DNA of 64,000 nt from Hexactinellida sp. DTS-2022 (lineage: Eukaryota; Porifera; Hexactinellida), in contig JAPNXP010000011.1 in assembly GCA_028753945.1 (NCBI GenBank), positions 4,216,001 through 4,280,000 of the forward strand, given 5' to 3'. The translations under genes were made by a program, and so were the position numbers. Below are positions 32,521 to 45,800 of this stretch, piece by piece; position 1 is the first letter of the stretch, and the number at the start of each line of letters is the position of its first letter. The notes beneath the pieces are model-generated. The model worked only from the letters and a program-made list of their open reading frames with translations. It did not search any database and was not told the origin of the DNA.

Positions 32521-35010
32521 AATAAATACATTTTAGATGCTTAACTTAAATAATCTTTGAGTTATTAAATAATTAACAAGATATTATTTTAAAACACGAT
32601 AATTCGCACTAGTGTTGTAAAATTTCCAAAAAATTTGTTTTCATTGGAAATTTCCGAAAATTTCCGGAAATTTCTGGAAGATTACATATTTCAAATTATG
32701 CTTAGGATCTTTATTTTGAAGTGCCAAAATTTTTGTGCTATTTAAGTTAGACTGTCATGAGGGAAATAACAAGCGGCGTTAAGCGCATAGTATCAACTCT
32801 ACATGTATATATTAGAGATATGGTTCATCAAAATTAAAAAAACTAGGTATATATAATAATTTTTCCTTGTAAAATCTCCGGAAATTTAGCTATTTTTGGG
32901 AAATTTCCGGAAATTTTCCGACCTTACAACACTAATTCGCACAATAAATTACGATCACCAAGGGCGTTGAGGGGGATCCCCCCAATCTTAGCAGACTGAA
33001 ATTTTTTCATTAGGATTCAGCAAATTAATCGTTCTGACATACCCTAGCCGGTTGCCAGATCTGATAGGGCCAAACCCGGACAAAATTGAGTATTAATATT
33101 CATATTTACTGTAACTAAAATGCATTGTATTTTTTTAATCTATCTGAAACTTGGGAACAAACCTAAATTTTTGGGCACAATATTCGTTGCCAAAAGCTGA
33201 TTTAACGAATTTTGTAATTTTTGAACTACGCAGTTTGTAATATACAGTGGTGTTGGCGAAATAGTAGTTCGAATTTTTAATGAAATTTCCTTGCGAATAG
33301 GCGAACTTGCCATAATAAGAACTTAATTAACATTAATGCTTGCTTTTTGAAATAAAGCAACTTGCAAATGGACAGTGATGGAAACACATATCCTAGATTG
33401 GGAGGAACAAAATATTTTTTGGTATTGGTTGTAGCAGTGAAACAGTTTCTTTACAGATTATTTTGTTGTAGCATGTAATCTTGAATACAACCGAGCGAGC
33501 TTTGCAAGCGAGCGAAATTTATAGATGTTCAGGCCCTATGGAAATGTTTCCAGGAAATTATTGGCTTGCTTCCTGGGATTTGGTTAGTTCTTTAATAAAT
33601 ATTTAAAAAGTTCTTTAATAAATATTTAAAAAAGAAAAAGTGGGGGATAATTATATTACTAATCCCCACTGCATTTACTCCCAGGCGAATGGAGCCAGAT
33701 TGATATTAGACGAACACCGATCTACTTACATTATAGCTGAGAAATAAAATTATATGTAGAGGTTGGGGGCATTCCACTCAGAACAATTTTTGGGAATCTT
33801 ATAAACCCAGATAAAAAACTTGGGAGGCAAGCCAAAAAACTGGGGGCAACTGCCCCCCTGGAAACGTCACTGCTTAATATTTACAGTACTACTAAGGCGT
33901 AATTTTTTTTGTAATTAAAACCAAAAATGCAAATACTTATTATATTACTTTTTGGTTAAATACAGAACTGATGTTTAGATGAAAAGATTAAAACGAGACA
34001 TAACAAAATTTATAAGAGCCGAACTAGCATAGATAAATACTGAAACATAAAATATTTACTAACTAGGAACTAGGGAATAATAACATATAACAATAGTAAT
34101 TTATATTATTGTGCACTTTGTTTACAGAATCAAATTTCTCCAAACCCGGACACCGACAAATTGCTCTAAATCCAGACAGTCCGGGTCTGGAATACCTAGA
34201 CATCATCAATTTATGACATTATCAAAAGATTTGCCACATGTTCACGACGCTTAACTTATATTTTGTAATTGGAATAGTTAATAAACTCAAAATAGGCCAA
34301 GCGGCCCAATAGATTTTTGAAATGTTATTAAGTGTTTTTTGTTGGTGGATAGAGGTCGCTGCCATAGAGTTTCTCATACCGCTAAATCTGTCCTTAGTTA
34401 CAGTAAATTTATTTGAATCACAAAGGGCTTTATTTTAGCGTTAAAAATAAGTATTGGTTAGAAATATTAATCCTTATGCTCGAGGTAGTGTGTATTTAGT
34501 TTTTCCATTCACTTTTAATGATTAGTGTTTTCTTAGGTTGTTTTGCATAGTATTACGTACTTATTTAATCAGTTTGAGAATAGTTCCCAGAATAGTTAAG
34601 GAAATTCTATCTGATTACAAAATTATAATAAATTACTTAGGGCCTTAGGCCATATAAAATAAATAAATTGTTTATCATCCCCGTCCGTCCAATTTATTTT
34701 TAATATCTTATGATATATAATATACGTACGAAATATTAGTGATAAATTTGTGTAAAGTACTCCTAATGTATCAATTTTTAATAAGTCTTGTATTTAAGAG
34801 CATTACTTAAATCACCTTAATTATTTAAGCATTTTCTAATCAATAAATATTTATATTTATTGTTTTGCATAGGAATGATAGGATAATGTTATTTACATAT
34901 TAATTGAAATAAATAAAAAATAAAAAACGTCCGTATAAAAAAGAAAAAGTCCGTATTTTCTGAAAATATATGGATGATAAACAATTAATTTATTTTAACT
35001 GGCCATATGT
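32521..35010. other. Intergenic, old repeats only
   Basis: Contains a patch rich in GGAAATTTCC motifs (32640-32930), a tandem of TTCTTTAATAAATATTTAAA near 33590, and possible decayed TIR-element ends (CAGTGATGG near 33373, CAGTGACGTTTCC inverted near 33880). No gene is supported. Confidence 0.4.
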
Positions 35011-35019
35011 AGTGCGTTC

Positions 35020-35660
35020 TACTGAAATTTAATAACACACATAAGATCCTCAATTTGGTTAGTCTTGGGTTGTCTTCATGAGTAAAGTTCAAATTCCAAA
35101 CATGTTCAAGGTGGAGTTACTTTCTAGCTAGGAATACCAATTAGCATTAAAAAAAATCTCATTTGTACACGAGTTGACGACCAATTCAATTTAAGGACTA
35201 GAGATTTGGATGTACCATTCATAAACTTTCCAGACATAATACTTACTTAATGGAAACTACATATTACAACGTAGCAGACTTTAGTTCTTTGTTTTTACTC
35301 TATAAACCCAACTTTGACAATTCTATTTTCCCAAAAATTTCGAAGGACTTAAAGCGCTAAAGCGGGCCGGGCTTCGGTTACAAAATTCAGCCCGGGTGGA
35401 ACTCTGCCAAAGAGTAACATTATTTTTATTGCAAATCAATTCACATACAAATATTCAGCACAAGTAGGAAGAATAGGAGGCTATACATAGTCTAGATGTT
35501 TGAATATATTAGTTCGTCCACATGCTCTTTTCTCTCGATCCAGTTCTTTAAGTCGCTCATTTTATGAGTTCCAGTTAACCCACTGATTTTTCAACTGCTG
35601 CAGTTTCCTCAAATTTAATGAAGTTCATATATTTCAAGGCTTGTTCCTACAGTTAGAAAT
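35020..35660. repeat. Diverged duplicated block (partner 51790-52600)
   Basis: Matching segments include GGGTTGTCTTC...AAAGTTCAAATTCC, AAGGTGGAGTTACTT and ATGCTCTTTTCTCTC, in the same order and orientation at 51790-52600. In both places the block precedes a ferritin-like gene or its relic, so it looks like part of the ancestral duplication unit. Confidence 0.65.
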
Positions 35661-35711
35661 TAAAGCAATATTATACTTTAGTATAAATTTTAATGAAATC
35701 TAAACACAACA

Positions 35712-36016
35712 CAGTGGTATTCGCAAGTTGCATTTTGCACGATTTTGCTTGCTGTTAGGCGAACTTGCTATTAGAAGAACAGAATTAAGATAAACGTTTG
35801 ATTTGGGACTGAATTGACTTGTTGATAGAGCCATATTGCTACAGTAGAACCAGCCTATTTCGACACACGTTGGGATATGAAAAAATGTTTCATTACCAAA
35901 AGGATTATGCAGTACATTCCACTATATAACAATCATTTAAATATCGGATCGGTTGAATTCCAGAGTGTACAATGGTCGGATTATGCAAGTTCTACTGTAT
36001 TAGGCGAACACCACTG
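35712..36016. mobile_element. MITE with CAGTGGTRTTCGC ends, containing a second MITE
   Basis: The ends CAGTGGTATTCGCAA and, inverted, CAGTGGTGTTCGCCTAA enclose a separate element at 35842-35997 with ends CAGTAGAACC/AGTTCTACTG. Nested pogo-like elements; the inner one is younger. Confidence 0.65.
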
Positions 36017-36273
36017 TAGTCGACTCAGCTGAATTGAACACTCTGGTTATAGGTAGTTTGACTCGATTAGCCACTATCCCAATTAAGCCGATTTAACTGT
36101 ACTATAGTGTTTAATTATACAACGTTACCTGGGTAAGGAATTTGCAATCCCACCAGCGTATCTTATGGGTCTTTGAAATTGAACACCTGAGTTCATCAAA
36201 TATATCTATCTACTCAATTGCACTCGTGGAATGTAATGTTAAAAATAATTAATCAATGAAACACATAGTAGTA

Positions 36274-36452
36274 CAGTAAATGTCGGATATATGCACACCG
36301 GTTATAAGAACATAACGGATATAAGAACACTATGTTGGAAAACGGTTGCCATATACCCTATATTATTTATGTCCGGTTATAAGAACATACGTATCTGTCA
36401 TAAGCACATTAAGTGCAGTTCCCGACGATGAGCTTATTACCGGCATCCACTG
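36274..36452. mobile_element. pogo-like MITE with palindromic interior
   Basis: The ends CAGTAAATGTCGG and, inverted, CAGTGGATGCCGG are flanked by TA. The interior repeats GGTTATAAGAACATA motifs. Confidence 0.7.
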
Positions 36453-36459
36453 TACAAGT

Positions 36460-37480
36460 ATATAATAAATCAATAAGAAAACCTTAAATTTAGTTTAGAA
36501 GTTATATGTTTCTTATGTTATAGTGTAATTTATCATTAGATATTTTTGATTGCTTATATTAATTTAGATTGCAGAAATCAATAAATTATTCCTCATATGT
36601 TCAAAACTGCTATCCGGGTTCTTTGAGTAATTGCAAGCAGGATATTGTAGACCAGTGAACCCCAACTGGAATAGAGTAGGGCCTTAGTCAATCGAAATTT
36701 TTTTATCCTGATCTCGACCCGATCATTACTGGGAAATGTATCGCCGATTTAAATCCCGGATCTTATTTTTACAAATGATCGCCGATCCGATCACGATAGT
36801 TTTGCCATCTTTTCTTATTGCGTATTGTAAATAAACAGAATTAAAAAAATTTCTAATTGGATAATTTTGTCCGAATAAATGTAGTTGAGATAAAATGGAT
36901 AACCAACTACAATCCTCTTCACAGAAGCTTTCATATCCTAAGTGAACCTCCATACTGAGACTCAATCAACATTTATTAAATTATTTATCACCTTTTCAAA
37001 AGATCGGGATTAAGGATCGAAATTTAGGAGTTAAAGCGATCGCGACCTCCAATTAGATCCTCTTGTAAACTATGATCGGAAAAGAATCGCGATTATTGAT
37101 CATGCAATTATAATGCCCTAGAATAGAGTGACATTAAACTTCGATAGCAGAGGTGTAAATAAGCTGTGGACCGCTGATTTGTTTGTTTAATAAAGATCCT
37201 GACAAAAATCCTTTGGGCATTTATATACTATAACGAACGCTTTTCTATTCATTGAGGAATCCCAAATTAATGAAAATAATATTTGTAATCACACACTATA
37301 TTCTTTATACTAACACCATAATGTTTAATACATCAGTTCTACTTTTCTAGTAGTCCTAACGACTAGTTCTAGCTAGAGGGAGGGCAAACATTAAATTCAT
37401 GTCTTGCAACTATTAAGGGAAAACTAATCTAATTCTAATAACCTAACACACTACAAAGACACTATTTGTCTTTTGATAAT
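36460..37480. other. Intergenic downstream of the ferritin-like gene
   Basis: Mostly unique-looking AT-rich sequence with a patch of GATCGCGAT/GATCGGGA motifs (36710-37100), perhaps another decayed fold-back element. No polyadenylation signal can be assigned with certainty. Confidence 0.4.
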
Positions 37481-40449
37481 CTATGGTTTCCCAAGATCCA
37501 CAGTTACAGGGATCATTAAGCTTCCGGACATAAATAGCGTGAGCGCATCATAGTCAAATCCTCCAACCCAGAAATCCAAATACCAATCTTGATCTTTGAA
37601 AAACTCAATTCCAGACAGTACACCTTCAGGTCTAAGGTTTTCAGCAGTAAAGTATTTTTCATCTTTCGGTGCATTCAAGGGAATATGGTAGAAACATTGG
37701 AACGGGGCGGCAATACAGTTAGCAGCGATCAGTTCCATGCAATTTAGGTATCTCGTACACAGATAAGATAACCTGTTAATATCTGGTGGTGGTATATTAG
37801 CCATCAGCGCTAATATAATTAATTTCGACTGTGGGTAATCTTTCAGAAAAATGTTAATTACCTCTGCTAAATGATCATCTGTGTAATTTTTCAGGATTTT
37901 ATCTATCTCAACTTTAATCGCATCACACCTCCTCTTGTAAGTAGTGTAAAAATCCGAAGAAGATTGCCCCGCGCCAGATTTTGCATTAATTCGATTCGTG
38001 TTCTTTAGTAAGCCGTTATTTACTTGAAAGGGATCTACCCATTGTAGATAGCCACCGCTCTTTGGCATACGACTATCTAATATATGAGGATATGCGCCAA
38101 AGTTATCACTGCAAGTTAAACAAGCAGTTATAAAATCAACAACTTTACCATCCTTATCGTATGTTAGATTTGCCCTTTTAACTTTGAATTGATCGGTATT
38201 AAATACAATGTAGATTGGATCAATCCCAATTTGCCTCGTTATTGCATAATTTAGTTGTGGAAATCTAAATTCACTTTTAATACCGTCAATTTCAATGGAT
38301 AAGAAACAGAAATCTGTATCCTTAAAATCTTCTTGAAGTGCTCCTTGAATTGCATGGAATTTCTCCTTATTTATGGTATCCTCTGACTCATAACAAGGCA
38401 ACACCAACTTAGCAGAAGTACATTTCACGCCCTTGTAGAATCTATCTGGGACAAACTCTCTTCGAAACTGACCATACTTATTTTTGAGAGTATTTTGTGA
38501 ATGAAGTTCATCTGTGAAATCAGGATCCTTTTCTTCCTCAAACATAAACTGATGCCCCCAAAAACCCCTGGTTTCAAATGTTGGATCATTATCAGTAGCC
38601 ATACTGTAGATAACATGACCTTCGAATTCAACATTGAGATAGTATTTATTAACATTTTCGGTGTGTTTTGGTGGATTTGCTTTGCTTTTACCTTTTTTAA
38701 GTTCAGGTTCAGATTTACTAGGCGCGAGACTATTCGTAAAACCTAAATAGAGTATCCTTATGCTTTCAATGACGTGCTTGAGCATGTATGCCACTCGATC
38801 TGCAATTGGTTCCCGATCCTGTTCATTATCGATCCACATTCCGACACACGATTTTAAATCACTGAAAATATGTTTCTCCAACTCCAGACTCTGTTTGTAG
38901 AGCTTCGTTAATGTCAAAACAACATCATGGAACTTATCAAGTGGATTAAAAGTATATGGATCATTTGTGTTTGGAATGAATGGAAAACCTGCGGTCAACT
39001 TTCTTCCTTCCTCCTCAGTGCTCAGTTGAAAATAACTTAGAATTTCTCCTAACGGGTAAATTAAGATGGACATAATTGGGTAGAACTTAATGTTATTGTA
39101 TCGCTGAGTTATTTGATAAGATTCATTTAATTCATCGGGGACAGCTATGATCGTTCCTTCTAATATCTTTAGAAGCACATGGTAAGCTGTATTGGTTAGC
39201 TCAACTATTTCTATTGTTATTGGATGGTATACACAATTGTTAGGGCGTGGATGTGAGGGACGAGAGAAGTAAGCTGCAAATAAATCGGATTCTGCCTTGG
39301 CTTTTACTTCTATTCCTGCTTGCTTCATTAACATTGTATAATTGAGTATCATCATTAAGAATCTTGCAAAGTGCGAAGGGTCGATAAATTGTTCTTTGAT
39401 AAAATCTTTTTTGTCGAATGGTAATGGAATTTTCGATAATTGTTCAAATGTCTCAGTCAGATTAATTAATTCCAAAATATCTGGAACCAATTGTTCTAAA
39501 TCTCCTACTTCTTCTAAAATCTTCTCACAAAGTTCTATTATTTTTTTTTTGATTTCAACTATTTCATGCTCCACTGGTACAACTACATTTTTAATCCATT
39601 CTAAAAACTCTTTGATGATATCGTCGAAAAGTTTCCCACCTAATTCACCTTCTCCTTGTTCTTGAATTGTTTGAATATCTTTTAAACAAGAACTCAAATC
39701 TGTATAAGCTTGCTTCATTGGTGTCATCCCGGTCTTAACATAGAACATTGAATTCCCAATTTGTTGATGGATATTTTCAAAACCTTTACTAATTGCAGCG
39801 TATAGCTGTGAAATGCTGATATACTGAAAACCTTCTTCTATTTCGGGTTGAATTATTTTAATGCTTCGGTTAACATCAGATTCATCAGAATATGGTTCTT
39901 CATTTTTTGCAAACATAGTAAGTGATTCCAAATTAAGTCTTACTAAGTCCGCCTTTTCTTCACAAGTTCCGATTGTAGATGGAAATTCAACTTTTTGCAG
40001 GTTTGGTATGCCACCAATTGAAATAAGCATATCGCAGGCCATGCACATATGTTGCATCTCTTGTAAACAGATGATCATAAATTGTCTTTTATATTCCCGC
40101 CTTAATTCAGATATATAAGGAGCAAATAGTCCTGTAATCTTGGTAATTTCGCTATCGGCACTAACCTCGTCTGATGAATTTATTACACTAAAACAAGCAA
40201 ATAGGTATTCAAACATGACGGTCATTTCTAGCTCAACGGCTATTTGTAATGCATCTCGTAAGGATGTGATACTATCGATGTTGGTCAGCGCTATATATTT
40301 TTGACTTGTCAGCTTAAGTAATAGTGGGGATCTATTACTCAATTTCTCATGAATAGTGGAAATTAAATCAGGGTGAATCACATTAATCTTGTGAATTATT
40401 TTCGAATAAAATAGAGAATCTTTATCCAGTTGTTTTGCAAACAATTTTC
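37481..40449 (-). CDS. Ferritin-like (VioB-type) large protein, copy 2, complete main exon
   Basis: A frame of 987 codons ends at TAG 37481. Counting from the first codon (TTG at 40442-40444, not an ATG), residues 61-85 and 117-147 form two helices with Glu71/73/79 and Glu129-x2-His132, then Gly-Gly-Ile-Pro. This arrangement is the VioB-type ferritin-like domain. Residues about 280-350 are Glu/Lys/Ile-rich and helical, and a Lys/Pro-rich linker lies near 610-640. The C-terminal third is unrecognised. TAA lies 15 bases upstream in frame and TTTCTAATAG|GA precedes the exon, so splicing from an upstream ATG exon is likely; the 48790-48829 exon fits in phase. The domain is best known from bacteria, so acquisition by transfer is possible but not shown here. 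Confidence 0.8.
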
Positions 40450-41150
40450 CTATTAGAAATTAAGTCCAGTAAATTGTTCGTATTAACGAGGTTCTACCGT
40501 ATATTATTTGCACAACAACATAGTACTATTTTGAAATAAATGATGTTAAAATCAGAAACCTTTTTAGCAAATAAGAGCATTTGTAAATGATTTATCTTTA
40601 ATCATCAGGGGCCGTTCAAACGTTACGTAAACGCAAAAATCACGAAGGTAGACAGTGCGCTATGTAATCCCTATAAAAAGTTTTTTTACCATTTTATAAT
40701 ACAAAATGTACGATCTGTCACATATTGAACACTCCAACTTGGTAGCGTAACGTTTGAACAGCCCCTTAGTACAACAACCAAGTCCACTTATTGTGAACAA
40801 TTTTTCGTCTGCTCTACGTAAAGGATTGTTTTCATCATGAACAAGCCCTTTTGTATTTTAAGTTGAGTTCTCTTATTATGAAGGTTTTCTTTTATGACCA
40901 TATTTTTTGTCCCTTGAATGTTCATATTAAAAGAATCCGAGCTTTTATTGAGAATCTCTTTATTTCCCCAATCGCTTTCCACATTTGTTAGTATTAATTA
41001 ACCGTTTAATTATTAATAACCGTGTTCGTATGAACAAAATTTCAGTCTAGTTTCCTCCTGGCTCACTAAATAGATCTATATATATTATAATATAATATTA
41101 TATAGAATCCCATCTCAATTATATAATAAGAGCTAAAAAGTGATATATTC
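37909..41150. repeat. Recent 3.2-kb duplication, copy B (partner 1-3245)
   Basis: Same content and orientation as copy A. In the non-coding part past the exon small indels accumulate, whereas the exon shows substitutions only. Confidence 0.9.
40607..40766. mobile_element. MITE with GGGGCCGTTCAAACGTTACG ends, copy 2
   Basis: Same element and position as 2705-2866, with small indels. Confidence 0.7.
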
Positions 41151-41182
41151 CAGCATTGATAATTTTTGCCCGTTTGAATGTA

Positions 41183-41604
41183 CAGTCAACAAAATCACTT
41201 TGGTCCGAAGGTAGTTTGACCCGATTAAGCGGAGAACCAAATTAACTGAAAAATTATATTACTGTATAATATGATGCACTACAAAAAATATACAAAAATA
41301 ACGGTAACATACAAAGGAGAACACGAACTATTTATCTAAGCAATGACTTAACCCTAAAAGTTTAATTTTGTAAAAGTAACCATATTTTACACCACTCAAG
41401 CCAGATTATATTCCAAAATTCGGAAATTTGGCCAAATAGGAAAGCTTTTGGCCAAGTAAGCACAATTTGACCTTATTAAGCGGAGTTTTACCCAGTTAAC
41501 TTAATATCTTACCCATTAACTTCTATTGCCTTGGTTATGTTCCTTGAGAAAATGACTAGCGGTTGACCTGATTAACCTGTGGCTCTATTAAGCGGAGTAG
41601 ACTG
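41183..41604. mobile_element. pogo-like element with GATTAAGCGGAG ends
   Basis: Begins CAGTCAACAAAATC and ends with the complement of CAGTCTACTCCGCTTAATAG; TA lies on both sides. Motifs GATTAAGCGGAG and TTAAGCGGAG recur inside. 422 bp, non-coding. Confidence 0.6.
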
Positions 41605-41984
41605 TACTTCATAATTATGTTGTGTAGTTATCTGGGACGATTCGTGAAAATACTTATCAACAGGTTTGTCAAAATATTCTCCCAACATATCACCTCAACC
41701 ATCTTTAACAAATATTTATTATTGTTGCGCTGGTCAGCGCTACCACCAGTGCCAGCTTTTTAATTAGAAATTAGAAATTTTAATTTGATTTTTAATTAGA
41801 ATCTAGCGCCAGCGCTAAATTTAATCATCGTGATCATTCGAGCATATTAAAAGAGCGGCTCCGATTGTGGATTTGGGCGGAAGTGGAGCTGTGCTCCATC
41901 TTTGAGGAGTGCGCTCCTATTTTACTACAATTAATTTCTGAGAAACTATATTTATCTACGTATATCTATTTATTAAAACTCTAT

Positions 41985-42365
41985 TGTTGTGTGTGTGTGT
42001 GTGTTTGTTTGTTTGTTTGCCCGGAATGTATTAGAGTGATGGGGGAATAGAAACCGCATTTATAATTAAGATAGAGACTAAGTTCCAAATGTTGTAATAG
42101 GTAAACAAACATGGTGATTTCGATTTTCGCATTTTGAAATTTATAATATGAATATTTGTAGTTGTTGTTTACACAAATAGGTAAACAAATAATGAAAATT
42201 CAAAATCAACATAGAAGTTAGCTTTCAACGGGTATTATAGTTAAACAAGTATGCTGAACACGAATTTCGCATTTTGAAATTTATAATATGAATATTTGTT
42301 GTTGTTGTTTACACAAATAGGTAAACAATTAATCAAAGTTCAAAATCAACCTAGAAGTTTGCTTT
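41985..42365 (+). repeat. Dispersed GT-headed repeat, direct copy
   Basis: Same modules as 3520-3725, followed by a second partial copy (42185-42365) with TTGTTGTTGTTTACACAAAT. Confidence 0.7.
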
Positions 42366-42464
42366 TAACGGCTAAAATCTTTATAGTCAGCAAGATATAA
42401 AACTTGTAGTTTATAGAAATTTCCTAAATTGATTATGGGTCAATTAGTGTCCCTTCTAGTTCTG

Positions 42465-42815
42465 TTAATCAACATTTCAGAAATGTCGATTTACAAAATC
42501 AACATTTCAGAATGTCGATTTTACAAAATCAACTAATAAAAAATGTTGATTTTGTAAAATCAACATTCTGAAATGTCGATTTTACAAAATCAACTATTTA
42601 AAAATGTTGATTTTATAAAATCGACATTCTGAAATGTTCTTTTTACAAAATCAACTAATTAAAAATGTCGATTTTATAAAATCAACTAATTAAAAATGTC
42701 GATTTTATAAAATCAACTATTTTACAAATTCAACTTAAGTTTGTATGTTGATTTTACAAAATCGACATTTTGGATGTTGATTTTCTAAAATCGACTATTT
42801 GACAAAATCGACATA
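42465..42815 (+). repeat. Satellite of alternating TGTCGATTTTA/TGTTGATTTTA units
   Basis: Units of about 30 bp such as AATGTCGATTTTACAAAATC and AACTAATTAAAAATGTTG alternate in orientation, so the array can fold on itself at many registers. It borders the Gypsy remnant. Confidence 0.8.
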
Positions 42816-42899
42816 CATAAATACGTATATAAACCTCGGTTGCATCGATATCGCATATACACTTAGCGTTTCTATGCCACACAAATATAAAGAATCACG

Positions 42900-45800
42900 C
42901 TTTCCCTAGGGCTGCACCGATGAATATCTCCATTCCTCCGTTGAAACCAAACGAAAGGGTAGAAGCTATGTCTTGCAGGAACATATGTAGGAAATTATGA
43001 AGCTACTATGTCTGCGGGAACGAATATGAGAGGGACATATCGCTAGTCGCAATTAAATAAGAATCAATCGAGGTTGCATTCAAGGTCTGATGCAACGCTT
43101 TGGATCCGCATATCGACAAACTCGAATCCACCACACGGTTTCGCAGTATGGTCTTAGAGGGCAGCGAATAAAAGACTTTTTCACAGCTTTGGAAGGAGGA
43201 GAAATGAGCTCCATTGGTAAATAGACAAGACTGTATTGCATGGATTTCGATATTTCTCGGAATTAACATCTCTGCAGCTTACTGGTGCGTTCCAGATAGG
43301 GAAGAAGACATAGAGAATACGGCATTTAACCCAGATGCCTCTTCGATATGTGGTCATGCCGTTTGGCTTACTCAGGCCACATTCCAACGGCTAATGGACA
43401 ACACGATGCAAGGGCTCAAACTGACGGAGTCATACATTAACGAGTGCATAATTATCCGAGTGACTTTGAGCAGCAGATGGAAGATTTGCGCGTAGTATTC
43501 TAGGGTCTACACCGTGCCAACATTTTCGTAAAATTGCGCAAGTGTCAGTTTATCCGCGGAGAGGTGGATTTTATTGAACATTTTCTATCTAGAAAGGAAG
43601 GAGACCATTGATTTTTGCAACGGAAAAGTTGTCCAAGTTCCCGAGGTAGTTACTAGTTAGCCTCTCCACTCTACGACCTGACGAGGAAGGGAGTGAACTG
43701 GATATAGTCTGACAAATTCGAGAAGACATTAGAATCACTCCGCCTCAAACTCATCAACTAGCACATAATGTTAGCTTTTCCGGACTGGGACAAGAACGTT
43801 GACTCAGGTGTTTGTTGACGAATCAGTATTTGAAGACAAAATAGTCACAATACGTATGAAAGACGACCTCGAAGCCCAAATGAATCTCGAAAAGATGCAA
43901 AGAGACGATGCAGTTAATAGAAGTGCACTTGAGAACTTAACAAATTCCAAGAGGTCTCGTCTGGCCAACTTGCCACGTTACGAAAAGCCTAAGAATAAAG
44001 ATGGAGCACTGTTTTCAAATATCGCAAAGTAGTACTCAGTGATGTTAGAGAAGGTGTTCTGAGGTTGGTTCACGCCGCCAGACACTTTGGGAAGAAAATA
44101 ACATTACCATACCTGCCAACTTATATAAGTAATATCCCTGTACAGGGCTCCAATTTTCTCTTGTACATTGGCCAAAATCCCTGTACACCTCCCAAAATTT
44201 TTTCTCGCTCGCTGCGCTCGCTAGTCCAGAGAATTACTATACACTCAAATATTAAAATTATCGTTTTGTAAAGGAAGAAAACATTGACTTATATACTGAA
44301 CAAGGAATTCCTGTACGCTTTAATGAATACGAACCCTTCGGTCTCGGTCGCTTTGCGACAGATTGGTGCTAGGCACCTCAATTTAACGGCCGCTGTGCGG
44401 CCTTACTCCTCACACTTTCTACCATGGAAATGGTAAAAGGGACGTTATGATTTTGAATTTTCATTAATTTGTTTACCTATTTGTGTAAACAACAACAACA
44501 ACAAATACTCATATTAGAATTTTATAAATGCGAAATTCGTGTTCAACACACTTGTTTACTTATAATACCCGTTGAAAGCTAACTTCTAGGTTGATTTTGA
44601 ATTTTCATTAAATTGTTAATCTATTTAGTGTAAATAACAATAACAAATATTCATATTAGGAAATTTTAAACGTGAAAATCGTCTTCAGCATACTTGTTTA
44701 CCTATAATTCCCGTTGAAAGCTAACTTCTAGGTTGATTTTGAATTTCATTAATTTGTTTACCTTTTTGTGTAAACAACAACAACAAATATTAATATGAGA
44801 AATTTATAAACGCGAAATTCGTGTTCAGCATATGTACTTGTTTACCTATTATAACATTTGTTTACCTATTATAACATTTGAAAGTTAGTTTATATCCCAA
44901 TATTAATTGCGGTTTCTATTCCCCCAATCACTTTAATACAATCCGGACAAACAAACACACACACAAACAAACAACAATCGAGATTTAATAATACGAGCCC
45001 TTCGGTCTCGGTCGCTTTGCGACGGATCACTCTCTCACAAAAGTCGCTTCGCGACTTTAGTTCATTCGTGTTAGGCACTACGCGATACAATTAACGGCCG
45101 CTTCACGGTCTTTCCCTCCCCAAAAGAAATCACATTAATAATGAGTTTTAATAGCTCAATAAATTTCAGTGTGCACGATAAGAAAGCTCGAATCAAAATA
45201 ATACTAAAAGAAAAACATGCAATAAAATAGACAAATGATTGATTGGTTAAATGAATTTATTTTCAATCAATCAAATTTGAGCCTCAGAAAATATTTCTAT
45301 TATGCACAATCTATTTATACTAATTGATGAAATCTGATAATCCATACTAACAAACCCTCGAATTTAATTGGCTAAAACTGGATTATTACACTTGCACTTT
45401 GCTATACCTGTGTTGGTACGATACGCTATTTATGGTTGATTAGTGTAGGGACTAATTAATTAACTGTGTCACAATCAGAAGAAAAATGGGAATTCGTCAA
45501 CTGCTATCAGGTGTAGAAATTTAGTGTACGTCTAATGCTTTGAATTTTCTACAGATCTGAGCAAAATTTGGAAGCTAGTACAAAATATCTGTTTTTCGAA
45601 ACTGTGACGTCATAATCCCATTATTTTGTTTCAAAAACCAATAGATCGTTGTCGCAGTACAAAATTACCCCTGTATACAAATTTTCAGCTTTCTGGGACT
45701 CGTAGTCTTTCCAATCAATTCTGGACAAACACACACACACATCCACAACAATTCCGCTTTTAATATACAGATAGATATAACCAGTTGTGCTTTTATTTGG

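Noticed and set aside
40788..40982. 64-codon minus-strand frame upstream of copy 2 (mirror 2887-3081) as a first exon
   Set aside because: It begins at GTG, has no clear donor, and its conservation follows from the recent duplication. The 40-nt ATG exon farther upstream fits better in phase.
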